The notes beneath the pieces are model-generated. The model was not told where the DNA came from. It did not search any database and was given only the letters and a program-made list of their open reading frames with translations. This document shows positions 61,512 to 64,000 of a DNA stretch of 64,000 bases, in pieces; positions within the stretch are counted from its first letter, which is position 1, and each line of letters starts with the position of its first letter. The stretch spans positions 139,079-203,078 of the forward strand of contig CAJHNH020002693.1 of the NCBI GenBank assembly GCA_905116865.2, read 5' to 3'. The DNA comes from Candidula unifasciata (lineage: Eukaryota; Mollusca; Gastropoda; Stylommatophora; Geomitridae). The translations under genes were made by a program, and so were the position numbers.

Positions 61512-64000
61512 CCCAGTGAAAAAGCACCGACAAGCTAAACAACAACTTACAGACAGTTCAGAGAGTTCCCTGTTGTTAAGTTAGCCAAAGCTAATGCTGC
61601 AGATTCCTTGACTTCTCCATTGTCTGACCTGAGGAGTTTCAGAAGGGGGGAGAGGCCACCTGCACCAGAAAATATACACACATTCAGTCTTGCAAGTTGA
61701 AAATAATTTGTAGACTCAATCAGAATGTGCTCCATGTGGAGTCTGGTACTACATTCTTGAGAAGAAAGAGTAGACCCCCTCCCCCCCCCTCCTCCCCCCC
61801 ATTTCTACTCATCTCCCCACAAGCATATCACTAGAGGTGACTAATTAAGGGTCTTTCCTTCAAAGCTGGAGGGCATTTGCCTGAGATGCAAGGAACTAAC
61901 AGATGTGCATGCAAAACTCAAATTCTGGAAAAAGATTCAGGGTGTCTACTGACTGTATTTATCACTTTTTAGGGTGATGGAAGGGGCTAGTGGGGGCTCT
62001 TGAACCTGAAGATTTAGGGCTGCATGGCTAGTTCAGCTGCCATATACTGTGCAGGTATTATTTTATTTACTGCCAAGGAACACAGAAATACAAAAACATC
62101 CACTGAGTTTTTAATCCTTTTCAACGGTTGACTGTTCTGGCTTTTCTTTGCTGTGGGGAAAAGGGATGGTCGTGAGGGCCATAAATGTTCCTTGCAGTGG
62201 CTTTTCTTTCTGGGGAAAGGGTGGGGGGGGGGGGGGGTGGGGGGGACACTGTCAAGAAACATAGAAATACAAAAAACATCATAGTTTCAATCCTCGCATT
62301 CAGACGCACATTCGATGATACCCTTGCAGTACTTCTTACTTGTTCACAGATGCCTGCGGTGCCTCAAAGAAACTCACAACACCACAACCTCCCACAAACA
62401 TTATGTATGGCAAGCGAATCGCCGATTGAAGCCATCTCATAATACACCCACAACATAGGGCAGGCAGTGCAACCGACCAGGACATGAATGGGAGGGAAAG
62501 CAACCCTCACAGTGTGGGCAAGTTCTCAATAAGTACCAGTCAAATTATTACTTACCCTTGAGGTCATTTGAGGTCATTTCTACTCAATCTCTGTTGGTCA
62601 AATTACTACTTACCCCAGTATCCATCTACTCAATCTCTACCAGTCAGATTACCTCTTTCCCCAAGCAACTATCTAATCTACCTCCACCAAACACAACACT
62701 GACCTCAAGCAACTATCTAATTTACCTCCACCAAACACAACATTTATCCCAAGCAACTATCTAATTTACCTCCACCAAACACAACATTTATCCCAAGCAA
62801 CTATCTAATTTACTTCCACCAAATACAACATTTACCCCAAGCAACTAATTTACCTCCACCAAACACAACATTTATCCCAAGCAACTATCAAATTTACTTC
62901 CACCAAACACAACATTTACCCCAAGCAACTATCTAATTTACCTCCACCAAACACAACATTTATCCCAAGCAACTATCTAATTTACTTCCACCAAACACAA
63001 CATTTACCCCAAGCAACTATCTAATTTACCTCCACCAAACACAACACTTACCCCAAGCAATTATCTAATTTACCTCCACCAAACACAACATTTATCCCAA
63101 GCAACTATCTAATCTACCTCCACCAAACACAACATTTACCCCAAGCAACTACCAAATTTACCTCCACCAAACACAACATTTACCCCAAGCAACTACCTAA
63201 TTTACCTCCACCAAACACAACATTTACCCCAAGCAACTACCTAATTTACCTCCACCAAACACAACATTTACCCCAAGCAACTACCTTATTTACCTCCACC
63301 AAACACAACATTTTTACCCAAAGTAACTACCTAATTTATCTCCACCAAACACAACATTTACCCCAAGTAACTACCTAATTTACCTCCACCAAACACAACA
63401 TTTACCCCAAGAAACTACCTAATTTACCTCCACCAAACACAACATTTTTACCCCAAGTAACTACCTAATTTATCTCCACCCTACACAACATTTTTACATC
63501 AAGTAACTACCTAATTTACCTCCACCAAACACAACATTTACCCCAAGCAACTATCTAATTTACCTCCACCAAACACAACATTTATCCCAAGTAACTACCT
63601 AATTTACCTCCACCAAACACAACATTTATCCCAAGTAACTATCTAATTTACCTCCACCAAACACAACATTTACCCCAAGTAACTACCTAATTTACCTCCA
63701 CCAAACACAACATTTACCCCAAGCAACTATCTAATTTACCTCCACCAAACACAACATTTACCCCAAGCAACTACCTAATTTTCCTCCACCAAACACAACA
63801 TTTACCCCAAGCAACTATCTAATTTACCTCTACCAAACACAATACTTACCCCACTGTCTGATGGAGTCTCTAGCAGTAAAATTCTCACTGATTATGGCTA
63901 ATGCAAGGGCAGCAGACGCTTGCACATCCGCAACATCAACATGGAGCAAATGTATCAACATTTTTTCTGCTTCCTGTTCATGCAACAACTTGCGATTTGC
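24263..64000 (-). CDS. ARMC3: ARMC3, armadillo repeat-containing protein 3 (3' part, 13 joined exons; 5' exons beyond right edge)
   Basis: Minus-strand join, 5' to 3': 63850-64000, 61551-61659, 59026-59202, 52925-52997, 50068-50204, 46481-46605, 43491-43635, 42400-42519, 36370-36429, 32313-32516, 31198-31360, 29991-30086, 24263-24373. All introns are GT-AG and all phases agree; the sum is 1671 nt, 556 codons plus TGA. Residues 1 to about 258 are ARM repeats (ALALANLTT, QSKAALAV, SGGLEPLVLLL, WAITVCAVDE). About 260-400 is a charged linker. About 405-556 is the EDR1/CTR1/ARMC3 peptidase-like domain (SEKMGGKI, KFELKSNVIPIG, HRALLFK, CSLVRGEYNRGWNE). Order and spacing follow vertebrate ARMC3 (about 870 residues), so roughly the first 340 are missing here. 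ARMC3 is linked to sperm and ciliated cells in mammals; the biochemical role of the terminal domain is not settled. Introns are filled with repeats. Confidence 0.95.
24430..24742 (-). repeat. tRNA-derived SINE, family B, nearly full
   Basis: On the minus strand the head near 24742 reads GGAGGCACAGTGGTCTAGCGG with a box B-like GTGGGTTCAGGTCC, then the shared body. A 27-bp C run (24637-24663) has expanded inside it. Lies in ARMC3 intron 12. Confidence 0.85.
24637..24663. repeat. Poly-C run (27 bp)
   Basis: Uninterrupted C homopolymer inside a SINE copy, G-rich on the ARMC3 sense strand, about 260 nt before the terminal-exon acceptor. Confidence 0.95.
25245..25425 (-). mobile_element. RTE/CR1-like LINE 3' end with (GAA)n tail
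   Basis: Second 5'-truncated copy of the 3' end of the 53224-56440 family: ccctcaaccaactcatgcc, gaccgttctatccttc and tctccatgtgtttttaggtc in the expected order, beginning with (CTT)n. Confidence 0.78.
25543..25705 (-). repeat. Interspersed repeat, family F
   Basis: Minus-orientation copy with cagtatgggatgcaatg, ggctgttgtcatggccc, gtttctgggac and ggcactttgtgtcaccagg. Confidence 0.75.
25745..26220 (-). mobile_element. LINE 3' end with (GAT)n-type tail
   Basis: On the minus strand the frame encodes a GH-K/R-H-x-G-L-K-K block, then GRRGRGRPKRRW, ending FCKGP before a short ATGATG tail. Same family as 17060-17470. Confidence 0.78.
26880..27250 (+). mobile_element. LINE fragment ending in (GAT)n microsatellite
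   Basis: A Lys/Arg-rich segment (ELRKQRRYKRNLKQMMREAK), then a 3' end attgcccaaattgatgatg and a degenerate GAT/GAC run to 27247. This is a typical RTE-like tail. Confidence 0.6.
27545..27670. repeat. (CAT)n/(CTT)n-rich simple repeat
   Basis: Imperfect cat, cac and ctt triplets, ARMC3 intron 12. Confidence 0.8.
28030..28475. repeat. Interspersed repeat, family J
   Basis: About 440 bp also present at 41700-42150 and, in part, at 36080-36205. Shared words in order: ggtaatt..agcttca, gctc..gtcctgtgccaac, acactca/gcattaaa, acaggcca, ctcacagtgtcaagccatgcactca and acgataaaactat. No clear tRNA head, inverted ends or frame. Confidence 0.7.
28850..28985 (-). repeat. tRNA-derived SINE, family B, partial
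   Basis: Minus strand: box B-like TGGGTTCAAATCC, then an A/T run and TTGGTTCCCAATTCGACCCA as in other copies. A TGATGATGATAC stretch interrupts the head. Confidence 0.65.
29215..29405 (+). mobile_element. LINE 3' end fragment
   Basis: The translation contains a KGRRLDGKR block, then HQEMDGQQFERV and CSQLSQWRRHLTDWLI, the decayed end of a CR1/RTE-like C-terminus. Related to 38280-38580 and 51755-52060. Confidence 0.6.
29415..29690 (-). repeat. tRNA-derived SINE, family B
   Basis: Minus orientation: starts near 29690 with a box B-like GTGGGTTCGTGTCC and ends in the tttcacgcctttaggc/aaagtaag block at 29415-29470. Confidence 0.8.
29991..30086 (-). CDS. ARMC3: ARMC3 exon 12 (EDR1/CTR1/ARMC3 domain)
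   Basis: Acceptor ccacag ends at 30087; donor GTAAGT starts at 29990. Encodes VLADRIALPCSLVRGEYNRG, then WNEIMLPDNSAD, including the conserved Cys-Ser-Leu-Val-Arg-Gly motif. Phase 0 on both sides. Confidence 0.95.
30165..30300. repeat. (CTT)n-rich simple repeat
   Basis: Imperfect ctt/ttc run with ttttt interruptions, abutting a minus-strand LINE 3' end (30330-30640), of which it is probably the tail. Located 80 nt upstream of ARMC3 exon 12 on the sense strand. Confidence 0.85.
30330..30640 (-). mobile_element. LINE C-terminal fragment
   Basis: The minus-strand translation has KSYVNPFLIYRNESWTVG and, after stops, a RNDENTLDR block. Same family as 39090-39590. Confidence 0.65.
30745..31150 (+). 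mobile_element. LINE RNase H fragment
   Basis: Reads FVPGHSAVRGNERADWLAGR, then the decayed region up to WDPSAHGL. RNase H motif of the same class as 21600-21960, with several stops. Confidence 0.75.
31198..31360 (-). CDS. ARMC3: ARMC3 exon 11 (EDR1/CTR1/ARMC3 domain)
   Basis: Acceptor ctaatcag ends at 31361; donor GTTAGT starts at 31197. Encodes FVSEKMGGKIEQF, then WELPLSQLKFELKSNVIPIG and HIHRALLFK, the most conserved block of the terminal domain. Phases 2 in and 0 out. Confidence 0.96.
31420..31565 (-). repeat. tRNA-derived SINE, family B, truncated
   Basis: taaagtaaaagtaaaggtcc, ttttcacgccttg, ccaatcgtcactagg and atgccggccgtctttac, minus orientation; no tRNA head. It sits between ARMC3 exon 11 and the 53-bp array. 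Confidence 0.78.
31566..32288 (-). repeat. Minisatellite, 53-bp unit, about 13.5 copies (ARMC3 intron 10)
   Basis: The unit contains attacactgactatacac, aaagtaaattatgttag and cagatgattggttgatat. It begins about 25 nt after the exon 10 donor on the sense strand. It occupies about 720 of the 952 nt of intron 10, and a SINE occupies part of the rest. Confidence 0.96.
32313..32516 (-). CDS. ARMC3: ARMC3 exon 10 (coiled linker and start of EDR1-like domain)
   Basis: Acceptor ttctacag ends at 32517; donor GTATGA starts at 32312. Begins with a charged helix (KAQKEREERAREEKLAAEQ), then PPPDPNLVKYIEEV and KILPIPSTLSQVTALAE, which matches the region preceding the EKMGGKI block. Confidence 0.93.
32608..32852 (-). 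repeat. tRNA-derived SINE, family E, full copy
   Basis: Minus strand: head GTCGGCTCTGTGGCTAAGTC with box A-like TGGCTAAGTCGATG and box B GGGTTCGATCCC. The body has CAATGGCAAACTACTTTACG and CACCCTGTAAAGGATTCG. Other copies at 34480-34705 and 52130-52335. Confidence 0.88.
32915..33120 (-). repeat. tRNA-derived SINE, family B, truncated
   Basis: aaaggtcctattttcatgcc, ggcacaagatgggagatg and cacaccggctgcctttac, minus orientation; 3' two thirds of the element. Confidence 0.8.
33290..34110 (-). mobile_element. LINE fragment, RT C-terminal region to 3' end
   Basis: The minus-strand frame 33729-33307 is open for 140 codons: FNTNFSPMLCYQCQTWTL, then TTEMKCLCTMLGVTRKD, VHRIKWFGHVTRL and CNRPTGRPRSRW. 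This is the post-RT C-terminal region of a CR1/RTE-like LINE. The upstream part (to about 34110) encodes the segment around INVDKTEVRTF with indels. Confidence 0.83.
34231..34376. mobile_element. TTAA-ended hairpin MITE, copy 1 (146 bp)
   Basis: The ends are perfect 18-bp inverted repeats, TTAACTCTTTGAGTCCCA at both termini. A second nested inverted pair inside (CGCATCATGCGTTCAT and its complement with one mismatch) folds part of the element into a second hairpin. The TTAA at both outer ends is the target site expected of piggyBac-type elements. No coding sequence. Confidence 0.85.
34480..34705 (-). repeat. tRNA-derived SINE, family E, decayed
   Basis: ccaatcctttaaaggac, gtttttctaggcaaa, agtttgccattgctg and gcagctgggatcaaatcc in minus orientation. 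Confidence 0.8.
34740..35324. other. ARMC3 intron 9 sequence without a recognised gene
   Basis: Contains a (CA)n run at about 34745-34772 and A-rich stretches. The piece 35030-35070 (cccattaaagcataggccctc) resembles a LINE 3' end of the 53224-56440 family. Confidence 0.5.
35325..35470. mobile_element. TTAA-ended hairpin MITE, copy 2
   Basis: TTAAATCTTTGAGTCCCA at the left and the complement of ATAACTCTTTGAGTCCCA at the right; the interior is collinear with copy 1, including the nested gcgcatcatgcattcat/atgaacgcatgatgcg pair. Confidence 0.85.
35711..35899 (-). CDS. Hypothetical 3' coding segment with overlapping AATAAA
   Basis: Minus-strand frame of 62 codons ending PDILLEYADSEKPIACE with TAA inside an AATAAA. 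A fair acceptor (cattcag) precedes INWIALDGNKMEELSVSF. Composition is protein-like, but I recognise no family. It lies inside ARMC3 intron 9 in the same orientation, and could be an alternative terminal exon, a retrocopy end or chance. Confidence 0.22.
   Translation of the reverse strand: MDTIQDINWIALDGNKMEELSVSFCVTRILMYKCIINGFITYGIPPDILLEYADSEKPIACE
36370..36429 (-). CDS. ARMC3: ARMC3 exon 9 (short, Lys/Glu-rich)
   Basis: Acceptor gatgtag ends at 36430; donor GTTAGT starts at 36369. Twenty codons reading YAKGAKGKDKELEVQKIEEE, phase 2 on both sides, so it could be skipped without a frameshift. Similar in style to the Lys/Glu-rich stretch before the terminal domain in vertebrate ARMC3. Confidence 0.72.
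36545..36620. repeat. (TC)n/(CTTT)n simple repeat and C run
   Basis: ctctctctttctc-type run followed by about 10 C, roughly 115 nt upstream of ARMC3 exon 9 on the sense strand. Confidence 0.9.
37520..37830 (-). repeat. Interspersed repeat, family H, with (GAA)n tail
   Basis: Minus strand: starts near CCCATTGTGGGTTGTGGGGC and ends in 15 GAA triplets at 37521-37565. Intermediate words GGAACCAACAGTCTGCA, AAAATGGATGTGCATGC and AAATTTTCTGCCAGAG recur at 46995, 49260, 51405, 59285 and 61790. A 164-codon frame through it is probably a remnant of a LINE 3' coding end or chance. Confidence 0.78.
38005..38145 (+). repeat. Tandem repeat, 26-bp unit, five copies
   Basis: The unit gaacacctggtaacaccag plus tatgttt is repeated almost without change from 38008 to about 38140, ARMC3 intron 8. 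Confidence 0.92.
38280..38580 (-). mobile_element. LINE 3' end fragment
   Basis: Shares gctgcaaaagatctccaacatg, gtctcttgtcctg, gttgtcctcccacttgta and gtgttgtgtcttttaatg with 51755-52060. On the minus strand it is the RGRP-W-x-D-N-I C-terminal region. Confidence 0.7.
39090..39590 (+). mobile_element. LINE C-terminal region with TGA-type tail
   Basis: The 39147-39210 part encodes LACYIHPVLTYGCESWT; after a frameshift the frame 39261-39584 encodes MLRIPWTAKKSNQEVLKEAG, SSFFGHVMRRGKIEHVV and AEDRRLWRGMIAHA. It ends catgatgatgatg. Good similarity to 10880-11217. Confidence 0.83.
39606..39945 (+). repeat. Minisatellite, 33-bp unit, about 10 copies
   Basis: Unit tgatgggtactgccatctg followed by ttttagatacttta, starting about 15 bp after the LINE tail at 39590. 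Open on both strands because the period is a multiple of three (11-residue repeat); not considered coding. Confidence 0.95.
40100..40375 (+). repeat. tRNA-derived SINE, family G
   Basis: ggtgaaggggttaagctgc (box A-like), gaaggatgtgggtctat (box B region), gctttgtgtgacgctctc and cctagtgcaatgacttgatcc; matches 22580-22800. Confidence 0.75.
40740..41220 (-). mobile_element. LINE C-terminal fragment, second copy of 15830-16340 family
   Basis: Shares tagattatctatatctgcagtg, aattcactcagcgaccc, gtatttgggacagtc and tgttgtctcaggtgccaatc with the first copy. Confidence 0.72.
41380..41545 (+). repeat. Interspersed repeat, family I
   Basis: Shares caggatatacctggctgt, gttgaactgggtatctaag, gttagactgctatcc and ggatggtatggtaaac with 47195-47375 (two copies in the window). 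Confidence 0.6.
41700..42180. repeat. Interspersed repeat, family J
   Basis: Best copy of family J: ctggtaatctggtaatc, agcttcatagcaaacggg, ctgtgccaacaaaaaacac and gttggtcacagtcgaaa through to gcgacgaaactat. The 113-codon plus-strand frame from 42014 lies in it and is not supported as a gene. Confidence 0.72.
42400..42519 (-). CDS. ARMC3: ARMC3 exon 8 (charged linker)
   Basis: Acceptor catgacag ends at 42520; donor GTAAGT starts at 42399. Forty codons rich in Ser, Lys and Glu (ISKSDSVDSKAESIKSQRE). Low sequence conservation; placed by frame, splice sites and position. Confidence 0.8.
42991..43024. repeat. Poly-G run (34 bp)
   Basis: Uninterrupted G homopolymer, poly-C in the ARMC3 sense strand, in intron 7. 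Confidence 0.95.
43140..43410 (+). mobile_element. LINE RNase H C-terminal fragment
   Basis: Reads RIYNQTVTGKIGIGTLHLLL, then HLWECPECCEVDS, collinear with the end of 21600-21960. Located beside ARMC3 exon 7 on the opposite strand. Confidence 0.7.
43491..43635 (-). CDS. ARMC3: ARMC3 exon 7
   Basis: Acceptor ttcag ends at 43636; donor GTAAGA starts at 43490. Encodes SNLIEDGFFDCGKLKQGTAF and later RPIILVNAQAGE. The N-I/L-I-x-DGF-x-D/Y core and PLK/TLE-x-x-C block align with vertebrate ARMC3. Phases 1 in and 2 out. Confidence 0.9.
43720..44003 (-). repeat. tRNA-derived SINE, family B, full copy
   Basis: Minus strand: head near 44003 GGGAGTCACAGTAGCCGAGCGG with box B-like GTAGGTTTGCTTCC, then the full body to taagtaagcaaaggacc. 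Confidence 0.87.
44830..45130 (-). mobile_element. LINE C-terminal fragment
   Basis: On the minus strand the nucleotide order gaaattcataatct, ctaatagactg, atggttgggacat and aaaactgtac follows 17875-17990 closely. Pyrimidine-rich sequence (44700-44815) adjoins its 3' end. Confidence 0.68.
45150..45245. repeat. (CTG)n/(CTA)n-rich simple repeat
   Basis: Imperfect ctg, cta and ggt triplets; abuts the 44830-45130 LINE fragment. Confidence 0.8.
45330..45535 (+). repeat. Interspersed repeat, family F
   Basis: Plus orientation: ggtgacacaaagtgccacc, gtcccagaagctccg, gctggggtggggctt and ttgcaccctgcac. Confidence 0.78.
46300..46436 (-). repeat. tRNA-derived SINE, family A, 5' part
   Basis: Minus strand head GTCTGGCTCGCTAGCATAGTTGG near 46436, then a diverged box B (CCGGGTTTACGACGG) and a 13-bp G run. 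Truncated soon after. Confidence 0.78.
46481..46605 (-). CDS. ARMC3: ARMC3 exon 6
   Basis: Acceptor tttacag ends at 46606; donor GTACTT at 46480 is weak but keeps the frame. Encodes LSILQEIQTSSSRNSPF, then EAALQRLLDSNLSAKFSL, the last helix after the ARM array and the start of the linker. Confidence 0.9.
46695..46880 (+). mobile_element. LINE 3' end fragment
   Basis: A GRRRDRPRMGWKDNIRETLQ-like frame near 46710-46770, then a decayed end. Located just past the ARMC3 exon 6 acceptor on the opposite strand. Confidence 0.6.
46995..47560 (-). repeat. Interspersed repeat, family H, interrupted by a family I copy
   Basis: Family H words at 46995-47190 (ctggttgtaaacttggctgg, catccattttacagatctg, ggttccttgcctc) resume at 47380-47540 (actccc aattagttg, tgatatacttgttagg). 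Family I lies between (47195-47375), so I inserted into H. Confidence 0.68.
47695..48415 (+). mobile_element. LINE post-RT region to 3' end
   Basis: The frame from 47777 encodes STYLGSVVSLLGGTEEDIQ and RLNKARAAFGRIRQIWKS. After a frameshift (about 48000) a further frame encodes RWKWLGHIMKMIPDIPAKTA and RWTPEGKRKKG to a stop; the nucleotide end matches the 12491-12760 fragment. 5'-truncated CR1/RTE-like copy. Confidence 0.83.
48416..48950. other. ARMC3 intron 5 sequence without a recognised gene
   Basis: A/T-rich. The piece 48505-48565 (gcacttatgggtgctatgatg) resembles the end of the RNase H LINE family. The open stretch at 48734-48931 has no recognised similarity. Confidence 0.4.
48955..49230 (+). 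repeat. 53-bp tandem repeat (four copies) grown inside a family H copy
   Basis: Unit gacttctgcaaacaccg plus aattagtcaacttttac plus aacatgcttgttaggacat. The unit corresponds to the aattagttgactc...cttgttggggaggcag segment of family H, and after the last unit the family H sequence continues (ggaggcagcagctcc), so the array is an internal expansion. Confidence 0.85.
49260..49700 (-). repeat. Interspersed repeat, family H, with (GAA)n-rich tail
   Basis: Starts with a ctt/ctg-rich stretch (49260-49355), then catcggctggaaactctgg, ttgttgcagaacctgag, gcacatccattttacag, ggttccttgcc and cacaatgggaactctg. Full-length family member. Confidence 0.82.
49737..49984. repeat. Poly-A tract of 248 bp with sparse G/C interruptions
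   Basis: More than 95% A, with about ten single interruptions (C, G or GGG) in the left two thirds. On the ARMC3 sense strand it is a poly-U tract starting about 83 nt after the exon 5 donor. Length at this locus may be unreliable in assembly. Confidence 0.95.
50068..50204 (-). CDS. ARMC3: ARMC3 exon 5
   Basis: Acceptor tttcctag ends at 50205; donor GTAAGA starts at 50067. Encodes LRESGGLEPLVLLLHSGSD, then VRRNAAWAITVCAVDEPTA and ICKLG. A second AG 5 nt further in would break the frame, so the first is chosen. Confidence 0.95.
50520..50755 (-). repeat. tRNA-derived SINE, family D
   Basis: Minus strand: GGGGCCGCGTTAGGGCAGTC start (near 50755), box A-like GGGCAGTCGATAGG and box B-like TTTCAAATCCAG, then CGAGCAGTTTCCCGGGTTTA and ACACTCTGGGGTAAATAGAG. 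Single copy here. Confidence 0.65.
51120..51271. mobile_element. TTAA-bounded 152-bp element, possible relative of the hairpin MITE
   Basis: Begins TTAACTCTTTATATCC and ends with the complement of TTAACTCTTTCAGTTG. The outermost 11 bp are inverted and equal to the MITE termini, and the length is similar, but the interior is different. Confidence 0.5.
51405..51660 (-). repeat. Interspersed repeat, family H
   Basis: cttcttagcgttcaacag, gctgtaaactctcatggc, ttttgcaggcatatg, gcagactgctggttccttg and gatgtgcttgttagggg. Confidence 0.75.
51755..52060 (-). mobile_element. LINE 3' end fragment
   Basis: Same family as 38280-38580; about 300 bp aligned word by word (caataga tctccaacatgc, cttaatgttgtcctccc, gcctttccagaacctctg). 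Confidence 0.72.
52130..52335 (+). repeat. tRNA-derived SINE, family E
   Basis: Head gtcggctctggggctaagtc, box B-like gggttggatccc, body gccgaccgtccagaaagc and aatggcaaactactggacg, end aacgtcctgtaaaggatgc. Confidence 0.85.
52500..52800 (+). repeat. Minisatellite, 21-bp unit, about 14 copies
   Basis: Unit gagatgtttatcatacagact with variants at a few positions, ARMC3 intron 4, about 125 nt after the exon 4 donor on the sense strand. The 7-codon period leaves all frames open. Confidence 0.93.
52925..52997 (-). CDS. ARMC3: ARMC3 exon 4
   Basis: Acceptor attcaag ends at 52998; donor GTAAGT starts at 52924. Encodes NANVQSKAALAVSAFTCDAV, then SRKE; phases 2 in and 0 out. This is one of the best conserved ARM repeats of the family. 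Confidence 0.95.
53408..53770 (+). pseudogene. LINE polyprotein, N-terminal endonuclease part
   Basis: Frame 1 of the element. Encodes SRIGTWNVRTLYDIGRTMEV, ISILGLCETRWTG and EGVALMLSKEV, the first motifs of the apurinic/apyrimidinic-like endonuclease (catalytic Asn and Glu visible). About position 53770 a one-base frameshift moves the coding sequence to the next frame: the N-terminal frame would stop at 53794, while RIIRASFRTV continues in the other frame. Confidence 0.88.
53772..56423 (+). pseudogene. LINE polyprotein, endonuclease C-part, reverse transcriptase and C-terminus
   Basis: Single frame with two in-frame stops (TAG at 54540-54542, TGA at 55149-55151). Endonuclease motifs MGDLNAKIGSDN, NQIDHICIN and TDHFLVVSKIK come first. 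Then the RT: GKATGPDGIPAEAIR, DEQAGFRSNRSCTDQIATL, GFIDYEKAFDSIDRKSLWK and RQGCLLSPLLFLLAIGW. The active-site box is FAGD (55650-55661) instead of FADD, so one catalytic Asp is lost. The C-terminal region has YTYLGSYVDKDGG, LLYGAETW, RWRWIGHTLRK and NKGRPKNTWRREL, ending GLCSIGG and TAG. Length and order match RTE/CR1-like elements with an endonuclease-RT polyprotein. Confidence 0.93.
56890..57085 (+). repeat. Interspersed repeat, family F, best copy
   Basis: ctaccccactaggacatcac, gtgataaacacccggtgac, gaggatcacccgtggagag, gtcccagaaaccccttt, ccagggtggggcttcaaat and aacgaaaaattgcatccca. Confidence 0.85.
57086..57500. other. ARMC3 intron 3 sequence without a recognised gene
   Basis: A/T-rich, with a short TA run near 57317-57328. 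No similarity recognised. Confidence 0.45.
57501..59058 (-). repeat. Minisatellite, 45-bp unit, built on the ARMC3 exon 3/intron 3 junction
   Basis: About 35 units. On the ARMC3 sense strand each reads TGTAACAGC(A/T)CTCATAG, AACCTCTACAGTCACA, then GTAAGTCCTTTC. The true exon end and donor (59058-59015) are the first unit. A 232-bp higher-order period occurs at 58294-58760. At least twelve downstream units keep the exact GTAAGT hexamer; others carry a deletion (AGTCAAAGTCC) that removes it. Confidence 0.95.
59026..59202 (-). CDS. ARMC3: ARMC3 exon 3, 3' end lies inside a minisatellite
   Basis: Acceptor attcag ends at 59203; donor GTAAGT starts at 59025. Encodes LEVRNMGGIETLISSLHEV through SAACALTNLAQDE to VVTALIEPLQS, phase 2 out. 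The join to exon 4 gives an uninterrupted ARM repeat, supporting this donor. About the last 33 nt of the exon plus 12 nt of intron form the unit of the array that fills 57505-59025. Confidence 0.93.
59285..59610 (-). repeat. Interspersed repeat, family H
   Basis: gcgttcaccagctgtaaac, ttcaagaacttgagttttgc, ttctttacagatctggc and ggggccccagaaccc in order, ARMC3 intron 2. Confidence 0.78.
59862..60025 (+). repeat. Interspersed repeat, family F
   Basis: ctaccatgacatcacacaag, aaagtgccaccatttgg, gtcccggaaaccccg and gccagagtggggcttta. A MITE copy follows directly. Confidence 0.78.
60026..60166. mobile_element. TTAA-type hairpin MITE, copy 3 (reverse orientation, decayed)
   Basis: tcagtcccaagaaacacatc at the left and the complement TTAACTATTTCAGTCCCA at the right; the interior (ggttcctacctagaaaccc, ccccttgggcctccgatg) is the reverse complement of copies 1 and 2. 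It sits at the family F edge. Confidence 0.78.
60805..61020 (+). repeat. tRNA-derived SINE, family B, truncated
   Basis: Starts at an 18-bp T run; then aaaatgaccgtgactcgc, gtaaaggtggccagcg, cacccactgagtgccg and gtcctttacttc. Confidence 0.82.
61085..61200 (+). repeat. tRNA-derived SINE, family G, partial
   Basis: gagtgctctgaaggttctgg, catttcaaactcattc and gctttgtgtaatgtttctg match the middle of 22580-22800 and 40100-40375. Confidence 0.6.
61471..61510. repeat. (TA)n microsatellite beside a CA/CATG-rich stretch
   Basis: 40-bp TA run preceded by a degenerate cacaca/catgcac region (61283-61450). It begins about 40 nt past the ARMC3 exon 2 donor on the sense strand. Confidence 0.95.
61551..61659 (-). 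CDS. ARMC3: ARMC3 exon 2
   Basis: Acceptor tggtgcag ends at 61660; donor GTAAGT starts at 61550. Encodes GGLSPLLKLLRSDNGEVKE, then SAALALANLTTGNSLNC, one ARM repeat highly similar to the matching vertebrate ARMC3 repeat. Phases 1 in and 2 out. Confidence 0.95.
61790..61990 (+). repeat. Interspersed repeat, family H, opposite orientation
   Basis: ccacaagcatatcac, gtgactaattaaggg, gcaaggaactaacagatg and gcatgcaaaactcaaattctgg are the reverse complement of the usual word order. Confidence 0.68.
62220..62246. repeat. G-rich run
   Basis: Two G tracts of 15 and 7 separated by TGG, ARMC3 intron 1. Confidence 0.9.
62545..63849 (-). repeat. Minisatellite, 44-bp unit, starting at the ARMC3 exon 1 donor
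   Basis: About 28 units, intron 1. The sense-strand unit is GGGGTAAATGTTGTG, TTTGGTGGAGGTAAAT, TAG(A/G)TAGTTGCTT. The true donor context GGGGTAAGTATTGTG (63852-63838) is the first unit. A unit near 63046-63055 has the exact GTAAGT again, as do the left-end units near 62555 and 62605; most others have GTAAAT or ATAAAT. Confidence 0.95.
63850..64000 (-). CDS. ARMC3: ARMC3 exon 1 of those visible (cut by window edge)
   Basis: Reads ANRKLLHEQEAEKM in phase 0 from the window edge, then an ARM helix pair (ASAALALAIISENF), ending ARDSIRQW with a phase 1 donor GTAAGT at 63849-63844. The array at 62545-63849 starts at this donor. Confidence 0.93.

Noticed and set aside
61192..61584. 130-residue His/Thr/Cys-rich plus-strand gene
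   Set aside because: It is mostly CA/CATG/TA simple repeat and is antisense to ARMC3 exon 2.
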